64,000 bases of DNA, from positions 152,242,826 to 152,306,825 of the forward strand of contig NC_039363.1 in NCBI RefSeq assembly GCF_003573695.1, given 5' to 3'. This document shows positions 43,021-54,116 of this stretch, one piece after another. The stretch is from Papaver somniferum (Eukaryota; Streptophyta; Magnoliopsida; Ranunculales; Papaveraceae). The position numbers and the translations under genes were made by a program. The notes beneath the pieces are model-generated. The model was not told the origin of the DNA. It made no database searches and saw nothing but the letters and a program-made list of their open reading frames with translations. Each line of letters opens with the position of its first letter. Positions within the stretch are counted from its first letter, which is position 1.

Positions 43021-43279
43021 GGTACAGGGTAATCAAGAGGATTTATACAAGTATAATGGTTTAGTTCAAGATACTACAAGTACGATATACGTGATGTTCA
43101 TAATTGTTTTGAGAAAACATATACTGTTTATAAGAATGAGAAGAATTTTTTTTAATTCCTTCAAAGTCTAACTCAGTTTATAAGGAACACAGTGATGGGA
43201 AACTAGTGCTTTGGTGGCTTCTATTATCAAGTCATTACATTCTCGAACACTAAATTTACATGAAGATTTATAACCTGAA

Positions 43280-44620
43280 GTGGACATTCCAGCAAGGATA
43301 CAACCATTGCTTCAACAGTACCAAGATCTATTTCCAAAGGAATTACCAACAAAATTACCTCCTTTGAGAGATCTTCAATACCAAATTGATTTCACACCAG
43401 GGTATCATTTGCCAAATTTGGTTCATTATCGTTTGAGTCCTACTGAGCATGAAATTCTCCAAGGTCAGGTAAATGAATTACTTCACAAAGGTCTTATCAG
43501 ATTAAGTAAGAGCCCTTGTTCACGTCCAGCATTCTTAGCATCCAAGAATGCATTGATTGTAGACCTATTAATAAGATTACAATTCCGTAGCGATTTTCAA
43601 TTCCAATACTTGATGATATGATTGACATGTTGGTTGGTGCAAAAATTTTCACTAAACTTGATTGAAGGGGTGGTTACCATCAGATTCGCATCCGAGTTGG
43701 TGATGAATGGAAAACAGCTTTTAAGACACGAGAAGGATTATATGAATGGCTGGTAATGCCTTTTGGATTGTCAAATGCTCCAAGTACCGTCATGCTTTTA
43801 ATGAATCAGGTTCTTCAACCCTTCTTTGGACATTTTGTTATTGTTTATTTTGATGACATCTTAATAAACAGCCGAAATGAAGATGAACACATTGAACATA
43901 TTTTAAGGGTTTTAGAAACACTTGCTAATAATAAGTCATATGCAAACCTGAAGAAATGTACGTTCCTCTCCAACAAAGTTACATTTTTGGGTTATGTCAT
44001 TTCTGATGCCGGTATTGCAGTTAATGAAACTAAGGTGAAAGCAATTAAAGAGTGGCCTACACCAACGTGTATTAAAAATGTTAGGAGTTTTCATGGCCTT
44101 GCATAATTTTATAGACGTTTTGTGAAGAATTTTAGTTCGATTGCTGCAGGGCTTACAAACTGTTTAAAGGGTGAAAAAATTTTTTGGACAGAAGAGTCAG
44201 ATAAGAGTTTCAATATTCTTAAAGAGAAGTTATGTAGTACACCTGTACTTGCTTGTGATGCTTCTATCGTTGGGATTGGTGTTGTTTTATCTCAAGAATG
44301 ACATCCGGTTGCATTTCATAGTGAGAATAATTCTGATACAAGAAAAAAATGGTCTACATATGAACTTGAATTGATTGCTTTATTTCAAGCCTTGAAGCAG
44401 TGGAATCCTTATCTTATACATAAAGAATTTGTGGTCAATACAGATCACCAAGCTTTGAAATACCTCCAGACTTCAGCTAAGGTGAATAGAATACATGATA
44501 GATGGTTATCCACCATTAATAAATGCACATTCTCTATTTGACATAAAAGTGGAAAGCTAAATACAGTTGTTGATGCTTTAAGTCGACGTGCTCATCTTCT
44601 TGTTACTCTTAAAAACGAAA
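43280..44620 (+). pseudogene. gypsy reverse transcriptase and RNase H
   Basis: The palm region shows [24 protein letters not shown] and the catalytic VYFDDIL box (about 43845). The connection region follows (FLGYVIS), then RNase H with LACDAS, TYELELIAL, NTDHQALKYL and VVDALSRR. At least five stops or frameshifts are visible, for example at 43621, 43663, 44104, 44299 and 44539. Confidence 0.85.
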
Positions 44621-44622
44621 GT

Positions 44623-45846
44623 TTGTCTTTTGATTTTATCAAGGAAGTTTATCTAGATGATGAAGACTTTAAAGATATTTGGAAAACCTGTGGAACAAAA
44701 AATGGTGGTGAAGCTGGATTTTTGATACAAGATGATTTTCTTTTTAAAGATAATCGTCTATGTATTCCTCAAGGTTCATTGAGACTTCATTTGATGCAAG
44801 AATTACATGGCAGTGGTCTTGGTGGTCATTTTGGTAAAGATAAGACAATTTCCTTGGTTGAAGAAAGATATTTTTGGCCTTCTTTAAAACGATATGTTCA
44901 GAAATTTGTTCAAAAGTGCATGGTTTTTCAGCGTTCTAAAGGTACGATTCAAAACACTGGTCTTTATACTCATTTACCCATTCCTGAAGCTCCCTGGGTT
45001 GATGTTAGTATGGACTTTATTTTGGGACTACCTCGTACAACTAAAGGGCATGATTCTGTTATGGTTGTCGTGGATAGGTATTCCAAGATGTCACATTATG
45101 TTGCATCTAAAAAAAAAACAGATGCGTCAAACATAGCTTATTTGTTTTTCAAGGAAATAGTACGTCTACGTGGTGTACCTAAAACAATAACGTCTGATAG
45201 AGACACTAAATTCCTAAGATATTTTTGGAAATCTCTTTGGATGAGACTCGGTACTAAACTGCAGTATAGTACAACTTCTCATCCACAGAATGATGGACAA
45301 ACGAAGGTTGTTAATCGTTCACTTGGAAATTTGATTCGAGCAAAGATAGCTGACAACAAAGAGAAACAATGGGATGTTTTTCTGTCTCACATGGAGTTTG
45401 CGTTCAATACTTATATTAATCGATCAACAGGAAAGACACAATTCAAGATTGTTTATTCTAAAGTACCAAATCATGTACTTGATTTAGTGGTTCTGCCAAA
45501 GATTTCAAAGGCTAATGTTCAAGATGAAAAGATGGTAGACAAAGCTGTTCAAATTCATCAAGAAGTAAAGACAAAGCTTGAAGTTTCCAATGCCAAATAT
45601 AAAGAGACTGAAGATCAACACAGGAGACTTAAACTTTTTCAAGAAGGAGATTTGGTTATGATTCATCTTCGTAAAGAATGTTTCCCTACAGGTACATACA
45701 ACAAGACTAAGATGAAGAAATATGGTCCTTTCAGGATTTTGAAAAAGATAAGTGATAATGCTTATATAATTGATCTTCCTTCCGATTGGAATATCTCTAA
45801 CATTTTCAATGTTCAAGAGATTTTTACTTTTCATGGAGACGTTTGA
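44623..45846 (+). pseudogene. gypsy integrase, long open frame with altered catalytic residues
   Basis: 407 codons are open. The zinc-binding start is GGHFGKDKT and CMVFQRSKG, where the second Cys of the HHCC site is Phe. The core has the first Asp (VSMDFILGLPR) and second Asp (TSDRDTKFL), but the position of the catalytic Glu (usual DGQTE) is Lys (DGQTKVVNRSL). The C-terminal part ends before the 3' LTR without a chromodomain. The open frame looks translatable, yet the enzyme should be inactive. Confidence 0.85.
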
Positions 45847-45885
45847 GCAACTCGTGGACGAGTTCTTTCAAGAGGGAGGGACTGA

Positions 45886-46200
45886 TGTAGAATATATCTA
45901 GTTCTTATAGAATCTTCTCAACTTGTTTATCAAGTTAAACACTTCCTGTTTTAGTCCTATGCTATAACTGTTTTTAGAGTCTTTCTCTTTTTAGTCTTTT
46001 GCTCACGCCTATATATATATACATGCTTCTTTCGTTTATTGTTTACACACTATTATTATCAAACTATTGAATACAACTCATTTTGAGTAATCTTTATCTT
46101 TTCTCAGCAAAGCTTATTAACTTTCATATGTTTTCTCACCTCTTTCGACTATTCTCATCTCCAGCAAACTCCGTTTTGCTTTCTTCTTACAAGTGCTACA
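45886..46200 (+). repeat. 3' LTR of the gypsy element
   Basis: It begins TGTAGAATATAT and ends AAGTGCTACA, 315 bp. It matches the 5' LTR with about nine in ten bases the same by eye, so the insertion is not recent. Confidence 0.9.
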
Positions 46201-46304
46201 TTATTTTCTCTCTCTTTTTTAATTATATCCTAAATGCAAAAGCTTAAAATTTCATTTATTATCTTCTATTTTTTTAACACATTTCAAGTTGATGCAAGTG
46301 CTTG

Positions 46305-46306
<2 letters not shown>

Positions 46307-46343
<37 letters not shown>

Positions 46344-46345
46344 TA
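46307..46345. repeat. (TA)n microsatellite
   Basis: A run of about 15 TA units followed by CATATATATCATATG. It lies to the right of the gypsy element, inside the TIR-bounded insertion. Confidence 0.9.
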
Positions 46346-46724
46346 TCATATGATACGATCAAACTTTTTTGGTTTTGTTATTTGTTGAAATCAACAGTTC
46401 CGTTGATGGCTAAAGTGTTTCAGATTATGATTGTTGTTCAATTTAATTTGCAATCAACATTTTTCAAGAATTGGTTTTGATGGGATAAATTTTTTATAGA
46501 ACTCTAAAAATCTCTATATTTGTTATGTTTGGTTGTTATATAATTCTCTAGAAATCTTGTTTTCATAACTTTTTAGAACTCTACAAATCTCTACAAGAAT
46601 TATACCAACTCTACAAAACTCTGTAAGTATTTTTCCAACTCCGTAGAACTCTCTAAAAATTGCTATTTTTATGACTCTTTTTAAATCCATACAAATCTAC
46701 AAAAGTATTTATTGAGTAAACCCC

Positions 46725-46978
46725 CGTTAATCTGTGTAGAACTTGTTACGCAATCTCAAATGAAACTTTCGAAATCTGTAATGTGTGTAGAAATTGTTTT
46801 TGAAGGTTAGTTTATGTTTAGATTGATAGATGTGGATAGTCTTGATTTTCGAAATAGATGCAGATATGCTTGGTTGATTTATTCAACGGCTCACTACTGT
46901 TAAAATCTGCTATTTAGATTGATAGATATAAGGGTTTTTGGTTGGTGTTGATATCTATTCTGTTGTGGATTTACAGGA
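46725..46978 (+). pseudogene. Inverted eL24 intron 1, downstream half
   Basis: Reverse-complement match to the eL24 intron at 25053-25330: it runs TTAATCTGTGTAGAACTTGT to GTTGTGGATTTACAG|G, ending exactly at the exon 2 acceptor, after which homology stops. With 40690-41094 it forms one interrupted inverted copy. Confidence 0.8.
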
Positions 46979-46989
46979 AAACAACTCTA

Positions 46990-47465
46990 TTTGAGTTAGT
47001 GTTAATAATCTAATTAGATAATGATTAGATTAATAATTATAATTAGCAACAAAAAAAAAATCAGATTAATAAGTTTTTTCTTTGTACAATTAGTGATCAG
47101 ATTATGTGTTATATTTTGGTGGGACGAAAAAGTAGAAAAAACAAAGAAATTTTTGATATTTTCTTCAAACTAAAACCTTATATTTGATTCACCAAACCAA
47201 TTTCCTTTTTGTTTCTCAATTGATGAAAGTACGTAAAAAGATCAAACTTTTTAGCTTTTCAGAGAGGTTAACGGTTGAGTTTTTTTCCTTAAGAGGGATT
47301 GGTACAATTTGATGAAGTTGACTTCGAATTCAGAGACTTAGAATGACAAGGAATGATTGGATGGTTATGTTTGAGCTTAAAGGAGGATGGTATCATATTA
47401 AGCTCAAACATGGTGATTGAAGAGTTTGTGGTAGAAACTTAGAAATCATACAAAGTGTAGACATA
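46990..47465. other. AT-rich spacer, nothing recognised
   Basis: No coding or repeat structure could be supported between the inverted eL24 piece and the next eL24 fragment. Confidence 0.4.
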
Positions 47466-47475
47466 AATAATTTAC

Positions 47476-47991
47476 TTGAGAATCACCCATGATAAATCTA
47501 ATACCTCTGCCAGGGTAAATCTTTGCACCACTGAATCGACAAAGTTCAGTCCTGTAAATCCACAACAGTATAAATATCAACACCAACTTCACCAACCAAA
47601 AACCCTTATCTCTATCAATCTAAATAACAGATTCTAACAGTAGTGAGCAATTGAAAACAAATCAATCAAGCATATACACATCTATTACTCATCAACCCTA
47701 ATTCGAAAATCAAGACTATCCACATCTATCAATCTAAACATAGACTAACCTTCAAAAACAATATACAACAATTTCTACACAGATTTCATTTGAGATTACA
47801 TAACAAGTTCTACACAGATTAAGATTTCCACAGTTTTGTTTGAGATCGAGATAACAAGTAAAATAGAACGATAAACCCTAAAATGATTTTTGAAAGATTG
47901 AATACCAACAATCTGAATAGTGAGATCTAGCATTAATATTAATGGAGAAGAATTTATAGATAATGATGAAGAAATCTTACTTCAGAACCAT
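47476..47991 (-). pseudogene. eL24 5' fragment: exons 1 and 2
   Basis: Exon 1 (47981-47991, ATGGTTCTGAA) and exon 2 (47476-47551, [16 protein letters not shown] then FIMGDSQ) are intact with splice sites. The gene is cut just after the exon 2 donor at about 47465. A 25-bp stub of exon 3 from an upstream copy lies at 48098-48135, as in the 25.6-kb remnant. Confidence 0.85.
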
Positions 47992-48289
47992 GGATGTTGT
48001 TCTTCATGAAAGCCCTAAAACTAGTCTCTTTCTCTCTCTCTCTCCCCGCATAAGGGGCTAACAAGAGGTTTGTAAAAAGAAAGAGAACCTCATCTAATAC
48101 ATTTTGAGTTAACGAAAAGGAATACCTACCAAGCAACAAACTCATCACTCAAATGGACCATTACAGTAAAAAACTCAACAAATAACAACAAAGGTAATAC
48201 ATTATACACAAATACATTACCTGAGAATCATTAGTAACACTTTGATTTTCACACTTTCACCATCATTTTGTTTTCCTCTGATATAAAAC

Positions 48290-49290
48290 CCAATCCGTAA
48301 TTGGAAGATAATACTTAAGGAAATGCAACCCTTACAAATCTCTACATACAAACCAAATTACTTGAAGGATATTGTGCCTACTAGAGCTAGAATTGCTAGC
48401 GATAAAACTGGAATTGAGTTGCATTGCTGTTTTAGTAATCGTAGTATGGAATATGTTGACATCTGTTCTGTGATTGTAGTTATGCTAGATCAATTTGGTT
48501 TGCACTAGGTACTAACATCACTGATATTTTACAATCTTTTAATTTCTTACTTGATTGGGTTGAAAGTTAGTCTCGTAATAATAATCTGAATCAGAATAAT
48601 CACGTTGTGTTACATTTGCATACTTATGTGTCCAATTTGGTGCATTTGGAAAGATATGTGCAATATGTTATTTCAGAGTACCAAACCAAATCCACATGCT
48701 ACTATTATAAGAAATTAGAGTTTAGTCAACCAATGTAATATCTCTGTTGCTTATCTCAGAACTAACCATATTCCTATTTTGCAGTTGAAAGAATGGATTC
48801 CTCCTGAAGGATTATCTGAAAACCAATACGGATGCACCTTTTATATCTGAAACAGGCAAAGGTTCAATTGGACTAATTATCCGTGATTTTGCAGGAAAAT
48901 GCCTAGGTGTTAAAGGTATGACTAATGTGGATGCTGCATTTGGAGCTGAACAATTTGAATGTAAAGCTTTATGGATAGTTGTGGAATGGATGGAGTCTCT
49001 AAGATTTACGCGAGCTATTTTTCAAATGGCCTATGAAACTGTAATGAAATCACTTCATAGTGATGATTTGCATGTACACTGGTTCAATCAAACTTTAATT
49101 CTTTTAGTTAAAAAAAAGTTTCAAGCCAATAAACTAAGGTTGTGTAAGTTAATTCATAGGTCTGTAATAGTGTTCCCCATAATCTAGCCAAAAAAGCTAG
49201 AATTGAACAACCTCTTTCTTTCAATTTGATAATTACCCTCGTGACATTATTAAATGGGTGGAGGATGACTATGTATTCACTGGAGTTCTT
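48290..49290 (+). mobile_element. LINE 3' fragment, second copy of the 25.9-kb piece
   Basis: Nearly the same sequence as 25860-26690 (LKDIVPTRARIASDKTG, FECKALWIVVEWMESLRF). It continues further at the 3' end with a HNLAKKARIEQP-like tail near 49185. Stops differ from the other copy, so both decayed after duplication. Confidence 0.8.
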
Positions 49291-49299
49291 AATTCATAA

Positions 49300-50440
49300 A
49301 TTTTGTATTAGTATCAAGAGAAAAAAAATACAAACCAAAAATAATTGTGTTTCTGAAATATCAAATCTAACTATATACTAATCTTAATTTTAACGGTTAA
49401 AAATCCGCTTATTTTCGATGACTGATTTTCAAAGTACCGGATGGCATGTTATACGTCTCGGAATGTACTCATTTGTATTAGGAACGTAGAGATTTGTGAG
49501 GAACATATCCCAAAACACTAGCTTTAAATCAGTTACCTTACATTTAAGTTCTTTGAAGAAACAGGTTCCACTTTTGAGATAGTTTGAGAATAAAAGTATG
49601 AGGAAAATGAAATTAATTTTTGATCATAGAAGTAGCTATGAGATAGCAGACATTCTATCAAAGAAGGCAAGAAAGTAAGGATTACATAAACAAAGATGGA
49701 ACCAAATGCCAAACTCCCTTCTCGCTTCTGTTTCTTTAGATCGATCATTTCAGCTGGATTTTCCTTTTTTGTTGCTGAGGATCAAGTTCCGATTGGGGAA
49801 ACTCATGTCATTAAAATCCCTGAAACAAAATTCAAAAAATCATGCTTTGCATGAGGTCAAATTTTTGTTCGTAGTTGGTACCCAAAAAATTTGATGGTGC
49901 AAAGAAACACGTTAAGGCACAAAAGTAGAAATGATGACCAATGTGAGACTATACATTGTCTGGCCCATGTACTGCAAAGGGGCTTCTGTTATCCAACATT
50001 GATGAGTGATACCACCCATCAGTAACATTGACCGACACTTTCGGAAAGAGCTAAGGCCGGCTTTGGTATGCCAATCCCCTCGAATCCTTTGTAGGCAGCC
50101 TTTACGGCCACAAAATAACTTTCCTAGTTATTTCCTGAGTGGATCTTTTTGATCGCACCCCCTGTAAGCCAATTCTGCAGAAGAAAATTAGAGTGCTTTG
50201 TAGAGTAAACTAGAGAAAGAAACAACCCAGGAAACAAAATAACAAGCAAAGGGAAACTATTTGTATAATCAAAACATTCTCCAATATAGATGAAACCACT
50301 ACAACCTGATAATATAGAGAATACCAGAAGTAGAATATAGCTGTGTCCACAAGTCACTGTGACTAACTAAGAATACAGTTTCGTTCCAGTGGTTTGAAAA
50401 AGAAAATGATAGTAAACTAGACAGAAGAAACCAACGGAAG
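49300..50440. other. Spacer with an unidentified coding-like stretch
   Basis: At about 49945-50145 the minus strand reads VAVKAAYKGFEGIGIPKPAL, which looks like protein text from a real gene, but I cannot name it and stops follow within 40 codons. The rest has no recognisable content. Confidence 0.3.
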
Positions 50441-50454
50441 GCAACAAAAGAGAA

Positions 50455-50585
50455 TTCGTGGCACCAATAAGCTGGAATTGTTCTCAAGACAAATCTATTC
50501 TTGTGGTTCACTTCTTTTTCTTTGAGTTGGTTAATCTCTGGATTCCTTCCTTCAGTTGTGGTTTCAGATGTTCGGAGAATGAAGA
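50455..50585 (-). pseudogene. FDM/IDN2-like C-terminal tail fragment
   Basis: On the minus strand it reads LKEGIQRLTNSKKKK followed by a stop. This matches the end of the XH domain in FACTOR OF DNA METHYLATION proteins; the same tail occurs in the 61.4-kb fragment (LQEGIQRLSNSKKKK). Confidence 0.6.
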
Positions 50586-50692
50586 AACAAAGGAGATCCA
50601 TGAAAGGTGTTCTTTGTTTTCTGTTGACTATCTCTAACTAGATGAGTTGACTAGGAGTCGATGAAGTAGGAAGTGAGGAAGAGAGTAAAGGA

Positions 50693-52785
50693 TTTGTCCA
50701 AAGCATAAATGCTTGTTCTAGATTTCTCAGGAACTATCTCCGCAAATATTGGACTGCATATAACATAGATGATAGATGTGAGACACCATCACTTGCTCAA
50801 GCAAATCAATTGCTGTGATAAATGTATAAACCCGTGCATTACTTAAGAAGTGACTCCAATTTATGCTAAACGTGATGTAATCGTGGAAGGACTTTTTGGC
50901 CATTTCAACATGCAATCGTTTATAGTAATGTGCGTTCATCAGCTAGGCGGCTTAGGCCACTCAAAGTTTAAGTAAGAAGTATCGGTAGGTGGTATTTTTA
51001 TAAAGCCTAATTCAGTAGTTAATATTGAAACTTGGGATTTTCGGTAATAAGATTTGTTTTGAATCTGAAGCCTGCGTGGACTTGTTCTGAACAAGTGCCA
51101 CCATACATTGGGCAAATATTGGTTCGATTGAGATTTGTTTCTCAGGACAGGAGTACTAAAAGCAAGCATGAAACTGTGATGAAAAGTCCCAAACTATGGA
51201 ACCCCGGAAAAGGGAATCAGTCTTCTAATTTCAGAAAGTCAGAAAAATATATATGCTGGGTTAAATTTTCAGTTTGAAATTTTCAGAAATTAAGGTAAAC
51301 ATATCATGTTTTCCTTAATTTCTGAGTTTCTGTGGATCTGTCATTATAGCAGAAAAAAAAGACTGACTCATACCTATTTGTAGCCGCGGCGTTCCATGAC
51401 GTGCACAGACCAATGATGAACAAAACGACACCATGTTTGAATGCGGTAGAGGGATCATCAGGTAATCCAAACATCAGAATCCATGCTAGTGGGATAAATG
51501 AACCAGCACTTATTTGAGATAAAATGATCCTGCCCGAGTTTGGGAGATGAACAGATAGTATATCTCCCATCTTTCCTCCAAAAAGTTCCCCAATAAACTG
51601 TGTGCATACCCCAAAGAAAGGCTGTTTCTTTGTGGGTGAAGCCAATAAGTTCTAACCACATAGGTGCAAATGACAAAGCGGACCATGGAAATGTGCCACT
51701 AACACCCTGTGCTATTAGAATATGGAAGGAGGGGATTTTCGTCACGAACTTTGCTTCTTGAAAATAATTCCTTCAACTCTAATGATAATGATTCTGCTGG
51801 GCTAGATTCCACATTCAGACAGTTTTTCTCCACAAACAGAGGATCTTTAGCATACAATCGCACAAAAATTCCGACAATGATACTTAAAATTCTCCAACCA
51901 ACAACACCCATGAATGATTTGGAAGCTAGAAGAACAGACATCATGCCACCTAGAATTGACCCAATATTTCCTGTTAGTTGAAGCCATCCAAAAGCTACAC
52001 CCCGATTATGATTCTCTATTGAATCAACAACAAGGGATTGAATGGCTGGTATAACCGTAGCTAGTAAAATACCATTCAGACCACGTGAAACAACCACCTG
52101 AATATCAAAAAGAAGGTCTATAAACTTTAACAATCGCTGTTTTGGAAGTCAAGTGCACTAAATGAAAAAAAAAAAAAAGTCAATCTATTCCCTTTCCAGG
52201 AAATTATTTATGATTAGACTGATGTATGCAGAATCTTGCATAGAGAGTGAAATTTAAACATTGCCCAAACAGGCATTGAGTGGGCACACCATAAGCCAGT
52301 ACTTAAAAACAGTAACACGTAGTTTAACAGTAACGGACAGAAGACAGCAAAAAACCATTTCTTTTGGATCTAAATTTAAAAAAGAAGTCAAACTGAAATC
52401 AAAAATTCACAACATTAGAATCAAGAGTCTTCCTGTGGAATCAATACAAAAACTAAACAAGCAAATGAAATTATTGAATCATCTAGAGAGGGTATACCTG
52501 AAAGAAAGTGGAAGAGATGCCAACTAAGAAAGTAGCAGCAACCCATAAAAAGGCACCAAGAGCAATAACATGAGTACAATTATGACGAACCGCGAGATAC
52601 ATAGCTAACGGATAACACAGAGTCTGAACAATGGAACGGAAAAGAGTTAATGATCCTAAAAGAGTTGGATCAGTATGTAAAGTTGCTCCTACTTCTTTAT
52701 AAACACCAGGCAGTAATGATTCATCTGCTCTTTCCATTATTCCTGCTAAATTCACTCACACTAATGTTAACGTTTCTGATTTCAT
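50693..52785 (-). pseudogene. MFS transporter copy 3, heavily broken
   Basis: Exon 1 (52498-52785) is full length but has a TGA nine codons after the ATG (ETLTLV then stop). Exon 2 (about 51372-52099) keeps RGLNGILLATVIPAIQSL and FGWLQLTGNIGS. It has lost a segment after VGWRI, gains a base before the IPSFHI region, and is shortened near the MGMHTV / GELFGGKMG join. Exon 3 keeps only its first 57 bp or so (FAEIVPEKSRTSIYALDKS) before a break at 50693, where FDM-tail DNA and MFS 5' flank-like DNA are joined. Confidence 0.85.
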
Positions 52786-52879
52786 CTTTAACTCTCTATC
52801 TCCTGGTTTCAGAGGTTTAGATAGAGGCGAAAGAGAGGAGATTCAAGAAGGGTACTTTTGCTTTCAGTTATGGGATGAG

Positions 52880-53230
52880 TTGACTCACAGTTATGGATAA
52901 GAACTGAGGAAGAGTGTGAAAAGAAAGGAGATCCATGAAAAGTGTTCTTGTTTTCAATGTTTTGTGTTGACTTTCAGTGATAGGATGAGTTTGACTGGGA
53001 GCTGATGAAGATTGAAGAAAGTGATAGTGGGATGGCCTGGATTCTAGGGGATGTTTGGCTGGTGGTGTAACAAGAATTATATTCCAGAATCTTTGGGATA
53101 AAAAACAGGCCCAGAGAAGCAATTGATTTAAGGAATTTGAGTGTATATCTTTCTCTGTACACAAGCTTTTCTGCAAGTCTTCAATGGTACAAAAAGTCGA
53201 AAACATAGTCTTTCAAAATCTTTCAATTCT
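52880..53230. other. 5' flank of MFS copy 3
   Basis: AAAGGAGATCCATGAAAAGTG and following DNA are repeated near 50595-50690, so the flank was duplicated too. No gene is present. Confidence 0.45.
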
Positions 53231-53239
53231 GTCAATTGC

Positions 53240-54115
53240 ACAAAGAGCTGATCAACATTTTTCATCCACATCATCAGTTGCATCATCATCGTCATCACCA
53301 TCACAAGCCGCTTTATCTATATGTTTGGAACTATTGTTTTGATTCCGCTGCACCATCAAGAAGATACGGAAGCTCTAAAAGCTGCTATAGAGATACTGTT
53401 TAAGGGTTTCTGGATTGCACAGATAAGGAACCCCTAGACATCATATGGTTGGGATTGTAGGGAGGGACAATCTGCACAAAATCAAAAGGGTTGGGACCTC
53501 TAGTTGCCAGATTACTCTTAATCATCTCGAGATCTTGCCTGTCAAGCTGTACCCTCCCCAACCATGTGATATATCTGGTTAAAGGAAATATAGGATTGAA
53601 TTTCCTTGTAATTGCAAGCCATTCTTCATCATACTAAATCTGCAGAAATTTGCATCCTGGGAGGCACTTAACAAGTGCAAGAAACTCTGTAACTGAGCCA
53701 CTCTCCCCATGCCCGACCGATGCTGCAAATGTGCAATGCAGATGATCTGAAAACCAATAAGGAGGCTTCAATTTCTCTAGCAGATTCTGCAGCTTTACTT
53801 CCCAAGGTATTTTCTTGAATCTCTTTCTTAACAGGCCAATCATGTGAGAGGCCAATCATGTGAAATGAACCAGCTGCTGCATAGTCAATCATGTATTTTC
53901 TTGAACATCTTTCTTGAAATGAACCAGTTGCTGCATAGTCGATACCAACAGGCCAATCATGTGAGAGGAAAATATCGGTAGGTTCTTCAACTTGCTTGAG
54001 CTTGTAGACATCGTACTCATGCAAATGATAGATAGATCGAGTATCATTCTCGTTATAAGGAGGCCTTTCGTAATGCCCCAAGTGGTAATGGTGTGCATTG
54101 TAACTTCCAGATAGT
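53240..54115 (-). pseudogene. DBR1 copy C, internally rearranged
   Basis: The middle and C-terminal parts remain: [51 protein letters not shown] and ELPYLLDGAAESK. The LSHDWPVG segment has been duplicated with small deletions at 53825-53965. Frame breaks and a stop follow SKQ. The N-terminal catalytic part is missing; instead the copy is joined at about 54117 to the FDM fragment in the same frame. Confidence 0.85.
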
Positions 54116-54116
54116 C

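Larger units (their letters stand above)
41250..46200 (+). mobile_element. Ty3/gypsy LTR retrotransposon, complete in layout but dead
   Basis: Order: LTR, gag, zinc knuckle, reverse transcriptase, RNase H, integrase, LTR, which is the gypsy order. A TGGCATCGAGCC stretch after the 5' LTR is the probable primer site and AGAGGGAGGGACTGA before the 3' LTR the purine tract. Many stops and frameshifts interrupt gag and pol. No chromodomain was seen after the integrase. No matching target duplication was found. Confidence 0.9.
41096..46724. mobile_element. Insertion with terminal inverted repeats, host of the gypsy element
   Basis: GGGTTTACTCAATAAATACT at 41096-41115 is the inverse of AGTATTTATTGAGTAAACCC at 46705-46724, a 20-bp perfect terminal inverted repeat. 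On both sides lies eL24 intron 1 sequence. Without the gypsy the element would be about 680 bp of AT-rich, non-coding DNA with repeated ACTCTACAAA(A/T)CTCT words: a MITE-size element. The family is not assigned and no clear target duplication was seen. Confidence 0.7.

Noticed and set aside
41250..46200. Target-site duplication of the gypsy element
   Set aside because: The 5 bp before 41250 and after 46200 do not match, so no duplication is claimed.
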